Below are positions 1 to 12,100 of a DNA stretch of 64,000 nucleotides, piece by piece. The DNA is taken from assembly GCA_002633025.1 (NCBI GenBank), contig NMRB01002559.1:1-64000 (forward strand), given 5' to 3'. Source of the stretch: Notospermus geniculatus. Lineage: Eukaryota; Nemertea; Pilidiophora; Heteronemertea; Lineidae. A model generated the notes under the pieces. The model had not been told where the DNA came from, made no database searches, and was given only the letters and a program-made list of their open reading frames with translations. The translations under genes were made by a program, and so were the position numbers. How positions within the stretch are numbered: the stretch's first letter is position 1; each line of letters starts with the position of its first letter.

Positions 1-591
1 CCAAAGCTACACCCAGTTTCTGTGCATGTAAAATATGGCCACGTGGTGAAACAGCCTTCATGTTGCTTCAGATGCTGCCAACTCACTGTGCAAGAATGTC
101 CCTAACCAGATGAGCATTTACCTTGTTTTCAACCTTCGCAACACGATTGCAGATGTTGTTGGCGAAGTCAGCAGGCCAATCAGTCAATCACTGTCTGACC
201 GCTGGCTCTCTTACTCATCGCTTGTGAACCATGGCTTCAACACCTCCTGAACTCTAACTGGAACCAAAAGTTCCAACGATTGACTTGATTACCTGGCATA
301 TGTGCAGTCATCTTCAGTTTGCTTTTCACATTTTTTTTGGTGCATAAGGTATGATTCTACCCATATCTAAAAACATGGGATGTTAAATCAAGCTTTCAAT
401 AGGGGCATCGTCCCTTAACAGTGTAAACAGTAGCAGATCATGCACAGGCAATCTAACAGCCTTGTTGATCATTCAGCAACTTCTGATGGGTTTTCCTTAA
501 GACCGCCACACAATTGACAAAGATTCTGTGTAGGCCGTTCATTACCAATTGCTGTGGACATCTCAATGTCCATTTGTTCTGTTCAGATAAG

Positions 592-764
592 TACAGTACG
601 TTACATACACTTCCCTTCCGTGAATTTGACACGGAAGCCGAAGGTATGCTTCAGTTCATCGCGTATGGGAAGGGTGCGTCACGTGTCTCTGTTGCGTGAC
701 GTCCGCGCACCACGGGCGAATGACGTTACTCTTCACTGCGTGCCTTCCATGACGGCACGTGACA
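592..764. repeat. Partial copy of the TACAGTACG MITE in a 293-bp tandem duplication
   Basis: Positions about 551-764 repeat at 844-1057 with an offset of 293 bp. The 78 bp between them contain CTCCCCTGGAGTGTCCCAGG, followed by GGAGTG and a third CACTCCCC, which form a small hairpin. Confidence 0.8.
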
Positions 765-884
765 AGTGATTTTCAGTTCACTCCCCTGGAGTGTCCCAGG
801 GGAGTGACCAATCACTCCCCTAAGTAAATCTCCTCACATGCACTGTGTGGACATCTCAATGTCCATTTGTTCTGTTCAGATAAG

Positions 885-1153
885 TACAGTACGTTGCATA
901 CACTTCCCTTCCGTGAATTTGACACGGAAGCCGAAGGTATGCTTCAGTTCATCGCGTATGGGAAGGGTGCGTCACGTGTCTCTGTTGCGTGACGTCCGCG
1001 CACCACGGGCGAATGACGTTACTCTTCACTGCGTGCCTTCCATGACGGCACGTGACGTCCGCGGAAGATACTAAGAACGGTACACGCATGACGCTGCATG
1101 TGGTACACGGATGGCGCGGCGCAGAAGGGAGGTCAATTGTGCAACGTACTGTA
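885..1153. mobile_element. MITE, TACAGTACGTTGC terminal inverted repeats
   Basis: Begins TACAGTACGTTGC and ends GCAACGTACTGTA. Copy 2 of the duplication has the uninterrupted site (CAGATAGGCCTTAG near 10,827), consistent with a TA target duplication. An inverted relative is at 26334-26602 and a partial direct copy at 592-764. Confidence 0.85.
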
Positions 1154-2349
1154 GGCCTTAGTTAGACTGACAATAAATTATGTTTCGGGGGCTTTTTGGG
1201 CACATTCGATGTTCCTCGTGTAGTTCTTTTCGGTTACATTGGTTTAACATTGTTGCTAGTGTTGCCTTTGCCATTGTTTTTCTTTTGATCAGACAAAGTG
1301 GCGTCACTTTTCCTCACCCGTGCTTTTGGCAAAGATTCAAATGATAATCATGACCCCAGGCAAAACAGTTCACAATAAAAAAATTACAAAACCATATCCG
1401 CATGTGTTAGTGTTGTGATCTGATTTGATCAGGTCATGTATCAATATTGACTGTCTAGACAAATAGGCCTAAATTGGCCATTTAAGCCTATATCTAAATT
1501 TGTATCACACACTTGCCGAATATTATAGTCAACCCTCAAGTAATCAAAATAAAAAGTTAGGATAGGTTTACTGGGTCAGTATCAAAAGGTGCTTAGGATT
1601 AACATGGAATAGGTCGTGTCCAAAACCAAAAAAAATCCAAAATGTCAATTGCATTATACTTTCCTTTTATCCTTTGAGATGTATCTTGAGTGGATTATGT
1701 CTTCAGAGATGTGATATCATGTTTATCTTGAGTGTAGTGTCTTAAAAATGTTCAATGATTCTCTGGCTTAAAGGGAACTGGTCACATCAGTGGAATAGTG
1801 ATACAGAGAAAATGATTTCGCAGCCCACAAAATTCACTATTTCAAATTACGAAATTCTTTATTTTAGTGAGGTTAACTCCAGAGTTGGAGACTAGCTACA
1901 ATTAGTGACAGGCCTAATCCAAACACATTATTTATCAGTGATAGGCTACCTGTTTATATTTTAAATTCATTTCTGTTTTGCACATATGGCTTCTACACGT
2001 GGCAATTCTTCAGGACCAGAATCTAGTGCAAATCTCTCAAAAACCCTGGAACCCACTCCTCGTGCAACAAATTCATTCACAGACATGTATTGTATAACCA
2101 CTAACTCATTTCCATCTGTTATGCATCATACGTTAAGCCTCTCATTCCCAAGAAGTGTCCTTTCCCTCCTACATTGTTTGTGAGATCGATATACACTGTT
2201 CGACAGGTGCAAAACCCAACCTAGAACTTGCAGCCACCATGTGTACTCCACCCTGCAATATGGAATTGCTCATTTAGTATGTCGTAGACGTCAATTTGAG
2301 AACGGTCTATCGTAGAAATGTACAGCTCTGCAGCCTACACCCCTCAATA

Positions 2350-2586
2350 GACCGTTCTCAAATTGACGTAAACAACAAAGATCTACGCACTTCCGCCGAA
2401 ATCTCAACCACAACCTCGGTCTGAAACTGAATAACGTAACACAGCCCCACGACAGTGACGTCGAAGATGCTGCGTCAGACTCGACCATTGCTGAATCATG
2501 GATGACGTCACGTCAGCCGGTTTCAGATCGAGGTTCTGGTTGAGATTTCAGCGTAAGTGCACAGATTTCCAAATTCGAGAATTGTC
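2350..2586. mobile_element. MITE with long terminal inverted repeats and TA target duplication
   Basis: The first and last 60 bp or so are inverted repeats, TAGACCGTTCTCAAATTGAC against TAGACAATTCTCGAATTTGG, with a shared GAAATCTCAACCA core. TA flanks both sides (2348-2349, 2587-2588). Copy 2 near 13,660 has the empty site CTCAATACAAGTG. Tc1/mariner-like by TSD. Confidence 0.85.
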
Positions 2587-2771
2587 TAGCAAGTGACCAA
2601 AAAGTGGAAGGCTGCGTCACACTGGATATCTGGTTGCAGTTAAAATCTGGTCAGTCTTGACACCTGTACTGAAGGGTGGCCTTGGACCTGTTGGTATCCG
2701 CAGACCATTACCATTACCTTTCTTCCACGGAGGCTACGTATCGAACAGCAGCAGATAACCCGTTCATACCA

Positions 2772-3735
2772 AGTCCAGTGCTCAGTGGTATCCAACTTCT
2801 TCTGTGCGTCTGTCAATCACAGATTGGCAGATTGCATTAGTCTAGAGTACATGTCACATTACTAGTGGTACAAACTGTACAGTACCGGTATGTGAAATGT
2901 TGTTTGTCATCAGAATGGGATTCAGCAAAGCTTACATGTACTTTTGGTGGGATTGGGACATGAAGCAACAATATTGTTAAATGGGCAACATGTATGCTTT
3001 TATTTCAATATCTCGGTCAGAAGCTGGACCATGAGTCCACACTGTCACTGACACTGATCTGAGACAATAGATACCGGTAGCTTTGGTAATGTATCCGTTT
3101 GGCTCAGCAGCCAGAGAGAATCTGCCTTGTAGTTGTAGTCTCCTCATTGTTGCCTGTAGTCTTTTGTGTATTTCTGTATCAGCAAGTATCCACTGCCTAT
3201 TCAAAGTTGGTTCCCAATGCGCCTATAAAGATTACCGGGACTGGTATTGCTAATAATGCATGGCATCATTCAGGAAGACCTTAGACCGAAAACTCCGGTC
3301 TCCGAACATAACATCGTAGTTATGATACATGTATACCGGTACCCAAATATTCGAATCGAAGTCGTGAATATCGTGACTAAGGAAGACCTGTGCCCTTGAG
3401 GTATTGGTTTGTGGGCTTAACTCCAACAAATAAGAAGACTGCACTTTTATCAAACATTTTGAAAAGCCTGAATTTAGCACAGCTGTGGGCTATGAGTGTA
3501 GGATAGGCCTATAATGTTCCACAAGGATTGTACTTCATTGAATGATTCGAAATCTGTCACTTTGATATTAGGGGCCTTACTTATTTGGGACAGATTTTAC
3601 ATGAAATTAAGAGGCAGTTTCAAGAGTACATGTAGGCATAGCCCAAGTAGTACATAAAAGCTATGCATGTAGGCCTACCATGAGCATGTCCATATGGATG
3701 TATGGAAGGGTTGATTGAAACTATGGATCAGGAGT
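2772..3735. other. Unassigned 5'-flanking DNA
   Basis: No gene or clear repeat structure seen. Contains scattered ACCGGTA and TAGGCCTA palindromes. Confidence 0.5.
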
Positions 3736-4163
3736 CAGGGCTCAAAATTCCCTAAAGTCCTCCTGTGGCCATTTTTCTGAAAATGGCCACAGGAGATTGG
3801 GCTCTTCTGTGGCCATTTCCAGGCCCTCTGCGGCCATTTCCCAGATTTCAACACTCTGCCTGCGGCCATCTTTGACTGGTCCCCTGTCGTAATGCACTGC
3901 TTGAAGTAGAGACACATGCTACAATAGAGAACCAGTCTGTGAGAAGGCTAATTTCGTGAACGGAAACCTACACAAGTACCACAGACTAGTTCCATAGCTC
4001 GTTGGGCATTAAGTATGCACCAAAGGTTGGGATGCATGACATTGACAAGGCAGTGAGAACTTACGGCGGCAATCCATGGCCGCAGGCAATAGGAGTAAAC
4101 GGCGGCAAAATCGCCGTATTCTGCGGCAATTGCCGCGATGGCCGCAGTGAATTTTGAGCCCTG
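3736..4163. mobile_element. hAT-like element, CAGGGCTCAAAATTC inverted ends
   Basis: Perfect 15-bp terminal inverted repeat CAGGGCTCAAAATTC, flanked by GGAGT on both sides (3731-3735, 4164-4168). Interior holds tandem TGTGGCCATTT and GCGGCCAT motifs. Confidence 0.8.
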
Positions 4164-4423
4164 GGAGTTGACCTTGGAAAGGGCTTTTATTGATCGTGAA
4201 TTGAATGTTTCAATTTATGGTCAAATGTGTTGAACAACAGCTGTGAATGCTGGTTGTCAATCCAAATGATGGTTTAAATTCAGGAATCAATATTTAGTGC
4301 CGCACGTCATAAGTCCCTGAAATTGGCAGCAATTGAACTGACCGTTTGACAGCACTTCACAGACTTCACTTTCACCTTCTGAGCCACAGATATTTTATTT
4401 GATATTAAAAATAGATATCTTAT

Positions 4424-4548
4424 CAGGGTTTCTGCCGGGAATTTTTTTATGGGGGGGGGGGCAAAGAGTAAAGACAGAATTCCTGGTCAAAAGCATGAAT
4501 TTTGACTTTTTATGGAGGGGACATATCCCCCCATTGGCGGAAACACTG
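4424..4548. mobile_element. CAGGGTTTCYGCC short element with 5-bp target duplication
   Basis: Starts CAGGGTTTCTGCC, ends GGCGGAAACACTG; CTTAT flanks both sides. Includes a run of ten Gs. Same family as 47835-47977; a one-ended relative starts at 33194. Confidence 0.75.
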
Positions 4549-5092
4549 CTTATCTATTTTTGATGATATTGAATTGAAGACGGTTGATTTTGAAACACTG
4601 ATAAGAGGGACCCATCGCCTTCCCTCCTTCCGGAGGAAACCCTGCTGTCATAGCAGTTGGAGGACGGCCAGTATAGACATGATAGAGAAATGGCTCCGAC
4701 CACAGGCAGGGGAAATGAGCCAAAGACGGAAGTGGATGATGTGTTCAGGGGCAATGCAAGGTCATGAAGGTCTTTTTGTCCCCTGGCATTGTGATGAAGA
4801 TCTTTCTTCCTTTTCTGAACATGTCACCATTTACCAAAGATAGCATGGCTATTGCTTGAATGCTTTTATTCAAACAGGATAAACCGCTACAATGTAGAAC
4901 GCTGAAAGGATGAGGAAGTTGATGAAAGAGAGATGTCAGTCCGTGATATTCTGGTTCTTTTAAAAATAATTTGTGGTAAAATTAGTGTAACTCGCAAAAT
5001 TAGTGTCTTTTTTGTGCAACTTGACCATTCCTTTTGTGTCACAACTAAAAATATTCGGTATCATAGTATACATTGATCACTTCAAGAATCTA
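4549..5092. other. Unassigned upstream DNA
   Basis: No gene supported. A GGAAACCCTG half-end of the preceding family is near 4,634. Confidence 0.4.
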
Positions 5093-5185
5093 TGGGCCGT
5101 TTAACTGAAGGTTTACCTTTAGCTGTTGTTTGCAGGGCAGAATACAAAAGCTTTGGACCTTAGAGTTAACTTCTGTCGGCCCAAT
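5093..5185. mobile_element. GGGCCGT-ended hairpin MITE
   Basis: TGGGCCGT ... CGGCCCA ends and a GGTTTACCTTTAGCTGTTG core that recurs word for word at 41,391. The two are members of one small inverted-repeat family. Confidence 0.7.
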
Positions 5186-6039
5186 ATGTGCAGAAGAAAT
5201 CAAACCCTCAACCTACCATATGTTAGAGGTGATGGGAGTAGTGCTTCAACTACACCACTCAGCAGCCCTGTTTGTAGGATATGCATATACAAACTGCGCT
5301 GCAAGAGCGTTTGTACGATGGTGGGTTCAGTGTACATGGTGTGCATACCGTCCATATGTCTGGCGTATCTGAGATTGATTTCTGCACACATGCGTTTACA
5401 TGCTGTCTGCTGAAGTGCACATTTTAGACTTGTTGGTATCATCGGGTCTTTTGTTGTAAATCCTACTCAATTTATACCGGATTCATGATACAGTTCCACC
5501 AAAAAAGTGTAAACAAGCCGGGATGAATTTTTGTTCATGTATATTTCATAACGTCGTGTTCAGCTGAAAGTGTTTGGCGTGGCTCTAACGGCCATGACTG
5601 CTGCAGTGTGCTAATGATTCAGGTCTGTAAATGAGTAATTTGTCTGATGGGAGGGGCAAGGTACAAATACAGCAGGTGTCAATGAATATTATTCATTACC
5701 GATTTAGAAATTCATCTGCTAAGATGAAAATTTCATGAAATAAAACCAAAGGATATATTAAAATGCCAGATTTTTCATGACAGATGACAGAAGGATCAGA
5801 TGTGTGACACCTGCCCCACATTACGGGGTCAGGACTGTGCGACGTCACTTAGGTTTTTCATGTGAGCTAGCCTAGCCGGGCATATCATGATGTAATCTTT
5901 GGCAACATGTTGTCATTGTGTGAGAGAACATTTGGAGGATCAGTCGTGCTTTACACAGGGCCTAGAGTGGGTCTTTAAATTCTGTTCATGTAGGCCTATG
6001 AAAGTTAAGTCGCATCGTGTGATCTGTAAAGCTTAGGAG
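5186..6039. other. Immediate 5' flank of the scaffold gene
   Basis: Probable location of the promoter and 5' UTR, but no TATA box, initiator or CpG island could be defended by eye. A GACGTCAC half-CRE lies at 5840. Confidence 0.3.
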
Positions 6040-6111
6040 ATGGTATTTACTCGTTCTCTCCGAAACAAAAAAGTGTATCGCTTGCGACACAGGAAAGATT
6101 TGAAGAAAGAG
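6040..6111 (+). CDS. MAPKBP1: Exon 1: start codon and basic N-terminus
   Basis: The ATG at 6040 has G at -3 and +4. An in-frame TAG lies two codons upstream, so this is the first usable Met unless an upstream non-coding exon splices in at TTAG/GAG. It encodes 24 residues beginning [20 protein letters not shown], strongly basic like the N-terminus of vertebrate MAPKBP1. The GAG/GTGAGT donor ends the exon in phase 0, directly before the conserved VSLEKVLGL stretch of exon 2 after a 103-bp intron. Confidence 0.8.
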
Positions 6112-9100
6112 GTGAGTTGTTTTTGGGAATGGATATCCTGTATTATGATGTGTGAAGAGGTCCAAGAGCTCGTTAATCAAAATCATTCACGTCTCCATCC
6201 TTCTATACTTTCAGGTTTCACTGGAGAAAGTCCTTGGGCTAACTGTGACTAGCAATGCAGCCATCGCAGCGGACCCCAACACGGGTACCATCGCTTATCC
6301 AGCAGGGTGAGTTTTTAAATATTATTTCAGGAGGGCAAGTGCCCACTTAGCATTATAGCTACTCATCAAACAATATTGGGCGATATTAACGATGTGTAGG
6401 AGGAAACCGGAGACCCCGGAGGAAACCTACGATGTCGAGGAGAGATCGCTCTCTCTACCACAGAAAGCCACTTGCACGACCGGGGATCAAACCCGCGATA
6501 TCATTGGTGGCAGGCGCGGATGTTTCCACCGCGCCAACCCGATACCCCAGCAGGGTGAGTTTCTCCAGCTCTCTACATGTACATAGAAATTCATGCTAAT
6601 TAGCCATCGATACTTATACTAGTACAGGTCTCATCTTCATATATCATATGATATCATCTGATCCATTAGTGGGCTCGCCTCATTTCACTAATCTGAAATA
6701 AATCCTGGCCGGAATCTGAGATTGGTGCATTGTCATTTGCTCTGTCTGGTCATCGTGGTCATTGACAAGTGTCTGCATTGAAAGCTGTCAAGTTCTGCAT
6801 GTAGCTCTGCTTCTTGCATGTTTGAAAAAATACTCAAAATCTGCTGGAAGGCTTCGTCCAAGCAAATGGGTAATTTAGCCTACCCAAGTTTGACCCTATT
6901 TTTTTCTAACTGAGTAAGCCATGGTCATGATTTGAGTTTACTACCATAATGTATGTTTAATTCCTTAGAAAAACTGCGTTGAAAATTTCATGGTAATGTC
7001 ACAGTTTACTTCCCATTTGCTCGGACGAGGCCGGAAAGGTGAAATGTATACTTCCCCCTCCCCCCATTTGCCCCCCTCCCTAATGAAATTTCTTGGCGAT
7101 ATTTTTCAAGACAAAATTGTTGTCCGACATTTACTACTAACTTGTTTTGTTTGCTGATGAATGATTAATGCATGACCCAATTTTTCGCTTTTTCCAAAAC
7201 AGTATCACAGAAAACAATTAATTGTTGTTCGTAATTTAGTTCTGAATGATGCCTTTGTCGTGTGGTGTTGTATAAAATCAGCACGAGGCAATTTAGGTGA
7301 GATTTACCTCTTTTGGTTCTATGGTAGAACCAAAAGATTTTAGCGTAGGCTCAGAACGTGGTGATGCCAATATTTTCCTCGGATTTACCATTATATTCTG
7401 AACACGTAGAGTACCTTTTTGCTCCATTAGCCCGTTTTCTAAGCAGTTGTCATGCTCCCCTCTGCCTGAAGTGCTCTTCTTGTCCCATTTCTCTGCCAGG
7501 AGCAATTTTTAGCCTGGACATGGTATTGTTAGCTCACCTCTGTGAGGTGAGCTTCTCCCATGGTGTGTCGTCCGTCGTCCGTCGTCGTCCGTCGTCGTCG
7601 TCGTCGTTAACAGGGGTGGCACGTTTCTAAACCGCTTGGGTTACAGACTTGAAATTTGGTGTACAGGTACCCTATGGTAAAAACTATCTCTGGACCGAAA
7701 CTTAGCGCTGCTGCTTGTACACTCTGGCCTGTAGGGGGCGCTTTGTGAAAACCTTCTTTCGGCCATATCTCCTGAACGCTGTTAGCCAGAACCACGAAAC
7801 TTTTATGGTGGGTTCCTCTGATGAGACTACATCACATAAATCCCGGGTTTTTGATTTGACCTACTTTTCAAGGTCACAGAGGTCAAAGTTCAAAATTCAC
7901 TGTTTGGTGGCACATTTCATTGCTATTTGACATAGAGTGTTGTGATTTGGTGTGAAGATATATCTAGGCACCCTGCACGAATGCACCAAATTTCAACCCG
8001 ATCGGACTTCAAATATGGCCGCCAGGAAGCCATCTTGAAAAATGGACTTTGACCCACATTTTATAAATGGGAGTAGGTAGGATGTTTTAACGTTGTCAAA
8101 ATATGTATCTAGGTACCATATAAATATATGGTAAATTTCAGGCAGATTCGACGTCAAATATGGCCGCCAGGGAGCCATCTTGAAAAATGGACTTCGACCC
8201 ACACCTCATAAATAGTGGTAGCTAGGATGCTTTAACCGTGCCTAAATATGTGTCTTGGTACCGTCTACTTATATGCCAAATTTCGGTTCGATTGGACTTC
8301 AACATGGCTGCCAGGCGGCCATCTTGAAAAATTGACTTTGGCCATATCTCATCGGTAGTAAATGTTACGATGTTTCTGCACTAATCCTTCACCATTCAGT
8401 GTATCACCAGGCTACTCACACTTCATACTCTGTCACAGAGGTGAGCACAATGGCCCTGGCCATTTCATTTTGAAGGGGTAACCATGGCGACCAACCTGAT
8501 GGTGGAACTATGGGGCATAACACCCAGCTGGTGCATTTTTGCACTTGACTGTCCATATTGATAAATCATGTAAAAAGAGGAGAATTGTGAAAGAAAAGTG
8601 GATTCTCATCATTTTGTTGTGTTGAGTGTATTCGTTTCCTAACATCGATACCTGCAATCCTTCTTCTCTCGTTTGGAATTCTTCACCTCAGGCTGCACTC
8701 AAAACCCGAGATACAAAACCGAAGGCTAAAAGTCCATAGGCTCAATATTGGTATTTATTTCTGTGGTCAGGTTTCCTGTGGTGGTCTTACCAAACAGTTG
8801 CTCTATCTCGCCATGTTCTGTGCTTTCAGGTAAATGGATGTACATTTTTCCTTGGCAGTTGTAAATCCACCTGAAAAAATGCACATGCATCTTCCTTACA
8901 TGAATTATTACAGTGTAAAAACGATTCTCAAATCTCCAGATGAGAATGCGCCATTTGTTGCTGAAAAGCCATCTACCAGTGATTCAGACGATAGCTAGCC
9001 ATGTAGAGGGCATCCTATATTTGAGGGATAGCAATGGCATCTGGCAAAAGTACATAACATGTAAGACACCCAGCATAACTCAACTTTTGAAGTTGGGGGC

Positions 9101-12100
9101 TGTCCCCTGGTGGAGTTGGCTTCAGATGCTACAGGAAGTACGAAGTCAGGTATGAAAACTGCTGTCTCCAGTAGATACATGATGTGATCTTGCTGTACGT
9201 GTCTTAGCTACTAATGTTTCTCTGTTTGGCCTTTGTCATCAAGAATGTGTACCATCAAAAAGGTTTCTTTTGTAGGCCAAACACTGTTTGGCACCAACAA
9301 TGATGTAAACTCTTACATAAAATTACATCAACTGATGACACATTAGTCTGATTAAATTAGCGTTCTGCAGCTCGATTCAATGTGGATTGAATCTCAAACT
9401 CCATTAATTGCTTGTGTAATGGCTACCCTAATTGCATTAGGAATTCTATTTCAATTTCAGTAGCACATGGGTGGGCTTACCATTGTGAACTCCGCAATGA
9501 GAAAATCTGATTATATACATTATCATTTTCAAACAAATGGGAAATTTGTGATCAACCAGACACCAGAAGATTGTCAGTCATAAAATGTTCTGTTTCAGGT
9601 AATAGGAGCAGTCAGTCAGCTGCGCGTATTGCCAAAAGATGGCAGCAAAGTTCTAGCGGACCAATACACAGGAAAATCCACGTGATTGGTGCTCGATCAA
9701 GAATGAATGGGTCCGCTATATGCATTGAATTGGGCCGTAGTGACACCTATTGGTCCACCCACTGACAGCTCTTATTGTATGGTGCAGGGCAAGCACACTT
9801 GCCACATATGTGACCATGCAGTCTGGGGAAACCAAGAGGGCAAAAGTAGCCTACGATTGATTTGAATACTTCCTGCAGAAAATCACCTCAAATAAAAAGT
9901 TCAGTGATGAATACGTAGAACATCCATCCTCCTGCAACAGGGAGCTCACATCATCCTCTCAGACTTTAATGTGCGAGTGTGTGAAGAAGACCCTGCTATG
10001 GGAGGATGATCATAGCACACATTTCTGACATTTTGGTCAGTGATGCATTGTATGAACATGATGAATGAAAGTTACCAATGCTTTACTTCCTTTCCTTTGC
10101 TATTGCATTGTTGCACAGCAGATGGAAGTAGGAAGTTTGTTTCCTTTTCTTCATCATTCATGTGCTACCCGATGTCACTGCATGGCTTATGGTGAATGCT
10201 ATCCAAAGCTACACCCAATTTCTGTGCAGACATGTAAAATATGGCCACGTGGTGAAACATCAGCCTTCATGTTGCTTCAGATGCTGCCGACTCACTGTGC
10301 AAGAATGTCCCTAACCAGATGAGCATTTACCTTGTTTTCAACCTTCGCAACACGATTGCAGATGTTGTTGGCGAAGTCAGCAGGCCAATCAGTCAATCAC
10401 TGTCTGACCGCTGGCTCTCTTACTCATCGCTTGTGAACCATGGCTTCAACACCTCCTAAAGTCTAACTGGAACCAAAGGTTCCAACGATTGAATTGATTA
10501 CCTGGCATATGGGCAGTCATCTTCAGTTTGCTTTTCACATTTTTTTGGTGCAGTCATCTTCAGTTTGCTTTTCACATTTTTTTGGTGCCTGAGGTATGAT
10601 TATACCCATATCTAAAAACATGAGATGTTAAATCAAGCTTTCAGTAAAGGGGCATCATCCCTTAACAGGTAAACAGTAGCAGATCATGCACAGGCAATCT
10701 GACAGCCTTGTTGATCATTCAGCAACTTCTGACGGGTTTTCCTCACACGTACAATTGACAAAGATTCTCTGTAGGTTCATTGACCATTAATTGCTGTGGA
10801 CATCTCAATGTCCATTTGTTCTGTTCAGATAGGCCTTAGTTAGACTGACAATAAATTATGCTTCGGGGGCTTTTTGGGCACATTAGGGCCATTTAGACGA
10901 CAGGCAAAAATCCACATGCGATCCGATTGTGGTTCAAAACTCTTGCGTGTAAATGCTACCCAATGCGGTCCAATGTGGATTTAAAATGGTCCCAAATCCA
11001 CATTGGACCATGCACATACGACCACATTCAAATCTCGTATAAACGCAAATGAGACCCGATGCGGGTCGATCGGATCCAATCGGATTGAATCTGAATGTGT
11101 TTTTTTGGCATGTCGTCTAAAAACGGCCCTATTGGATGTTCCTCGTGTAGTTCTTTTCGTTTAACATTGGTTTTTGTTAGTGTTGCCTTTGCCATTGTTC
11201 TTTTGGCCAGATAAGTGGCGTCACTTTTCCTCACCCGTGCTTTTGGCAAAGATTCAAATGATAATCATGACCCCAGGCAAAACAGTTCACAATAAAAAAG
11301 TTACAAAACCATATCCGCATGTGTTGTGTTGTGATCTGATTTGATCAGGTCATGTATCAATATTGACTGTCTAGACATAGGCCTAAATTGGCCATTTAAG
11401 CCTGTATCTAAATTTGTATCACACACTTGCCGAATATTATAGTCAACCCTCAAGTAATCAAAATAAAATATTAGGATAGGTTTACTGGGTCAGTATCAAA
11501 AGGTGCTTAGGATTAACATGGAATAGGTCGTGTCCAAAACCAAAAAAAATCCAAAATGTCAATTGCGTTATACTTTCCTTTTATCCTTTGAGATATCTTC
11601 AGAGCTATGATATCGTGTTTAATATCTTGAGTGTAGTGTCTTAAGAATGTTCAATGATTCTCTGGCTTAAAGGGAACTGGTCACATCAGTGGAATAGTGG
11701 TACAGAGAAAATGATTTCGCAGCCCACAAAATTCACTATTTCAAATTACGAAATTCTTCATTAGCTCACTCGTGAGCTATAGCCATCACGTGGCGTCCGT
11801 CGTCGTCCGTCGTCGTCCGTTAGCAGGGCACGTTTTGTAACCGCTGGGGCTATTGATCTGAAACTTGGTACACATGTACCCCTAGGTCAAATGACCTATG
11901 ACACCCAATTTCGGTCCGATCTGATTCCTGGCTTGGCCACCAGGGGGGATAAACCGAAAACCTTTAAAGTGCAGTTTCGCCTTAACCGTTGATCGGATCA
12001 TCACCAAATTTTTATGGTGGGTACATCTTATGAGGATACACGACATATCACCCGGGTTTTTGATTTGACCTAATTTTCAAGGTCACAGAGGTCAAAGTTC

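Larger units (their letters stand above)
1..2771 (+). repeat. Segmental duplication, copy 1
   Basis: Near-identical to 10203-14273 apart from insertions and short indels; homology already exists at base 1, so the unit extends out of the window. Shared landmarks include TTCATGTTGCTTCAGATGCT, the TTCGGGGGCTTTTTGGGCAC stretch and ATGGCTTCTACACGTGGCAA. No open reading frame is shared convincingly. It carries two insertions absent from copy 2 (885-1153 and 2350-2586). Confidence 0.9.

Noticed and set aside
1986-2183. 65-codon Ser/Thr-rich frame in the duplicated segment
   Set aside because: The second copy (about 13,320) breaks the frame with indels, so it is not conserved.
7560-7620. GTCGTC tract as a coding repeat
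   Set aside because: It recurs in all four AGCTCAC elements in differing lengths and frames, so it is an element microsatellite.
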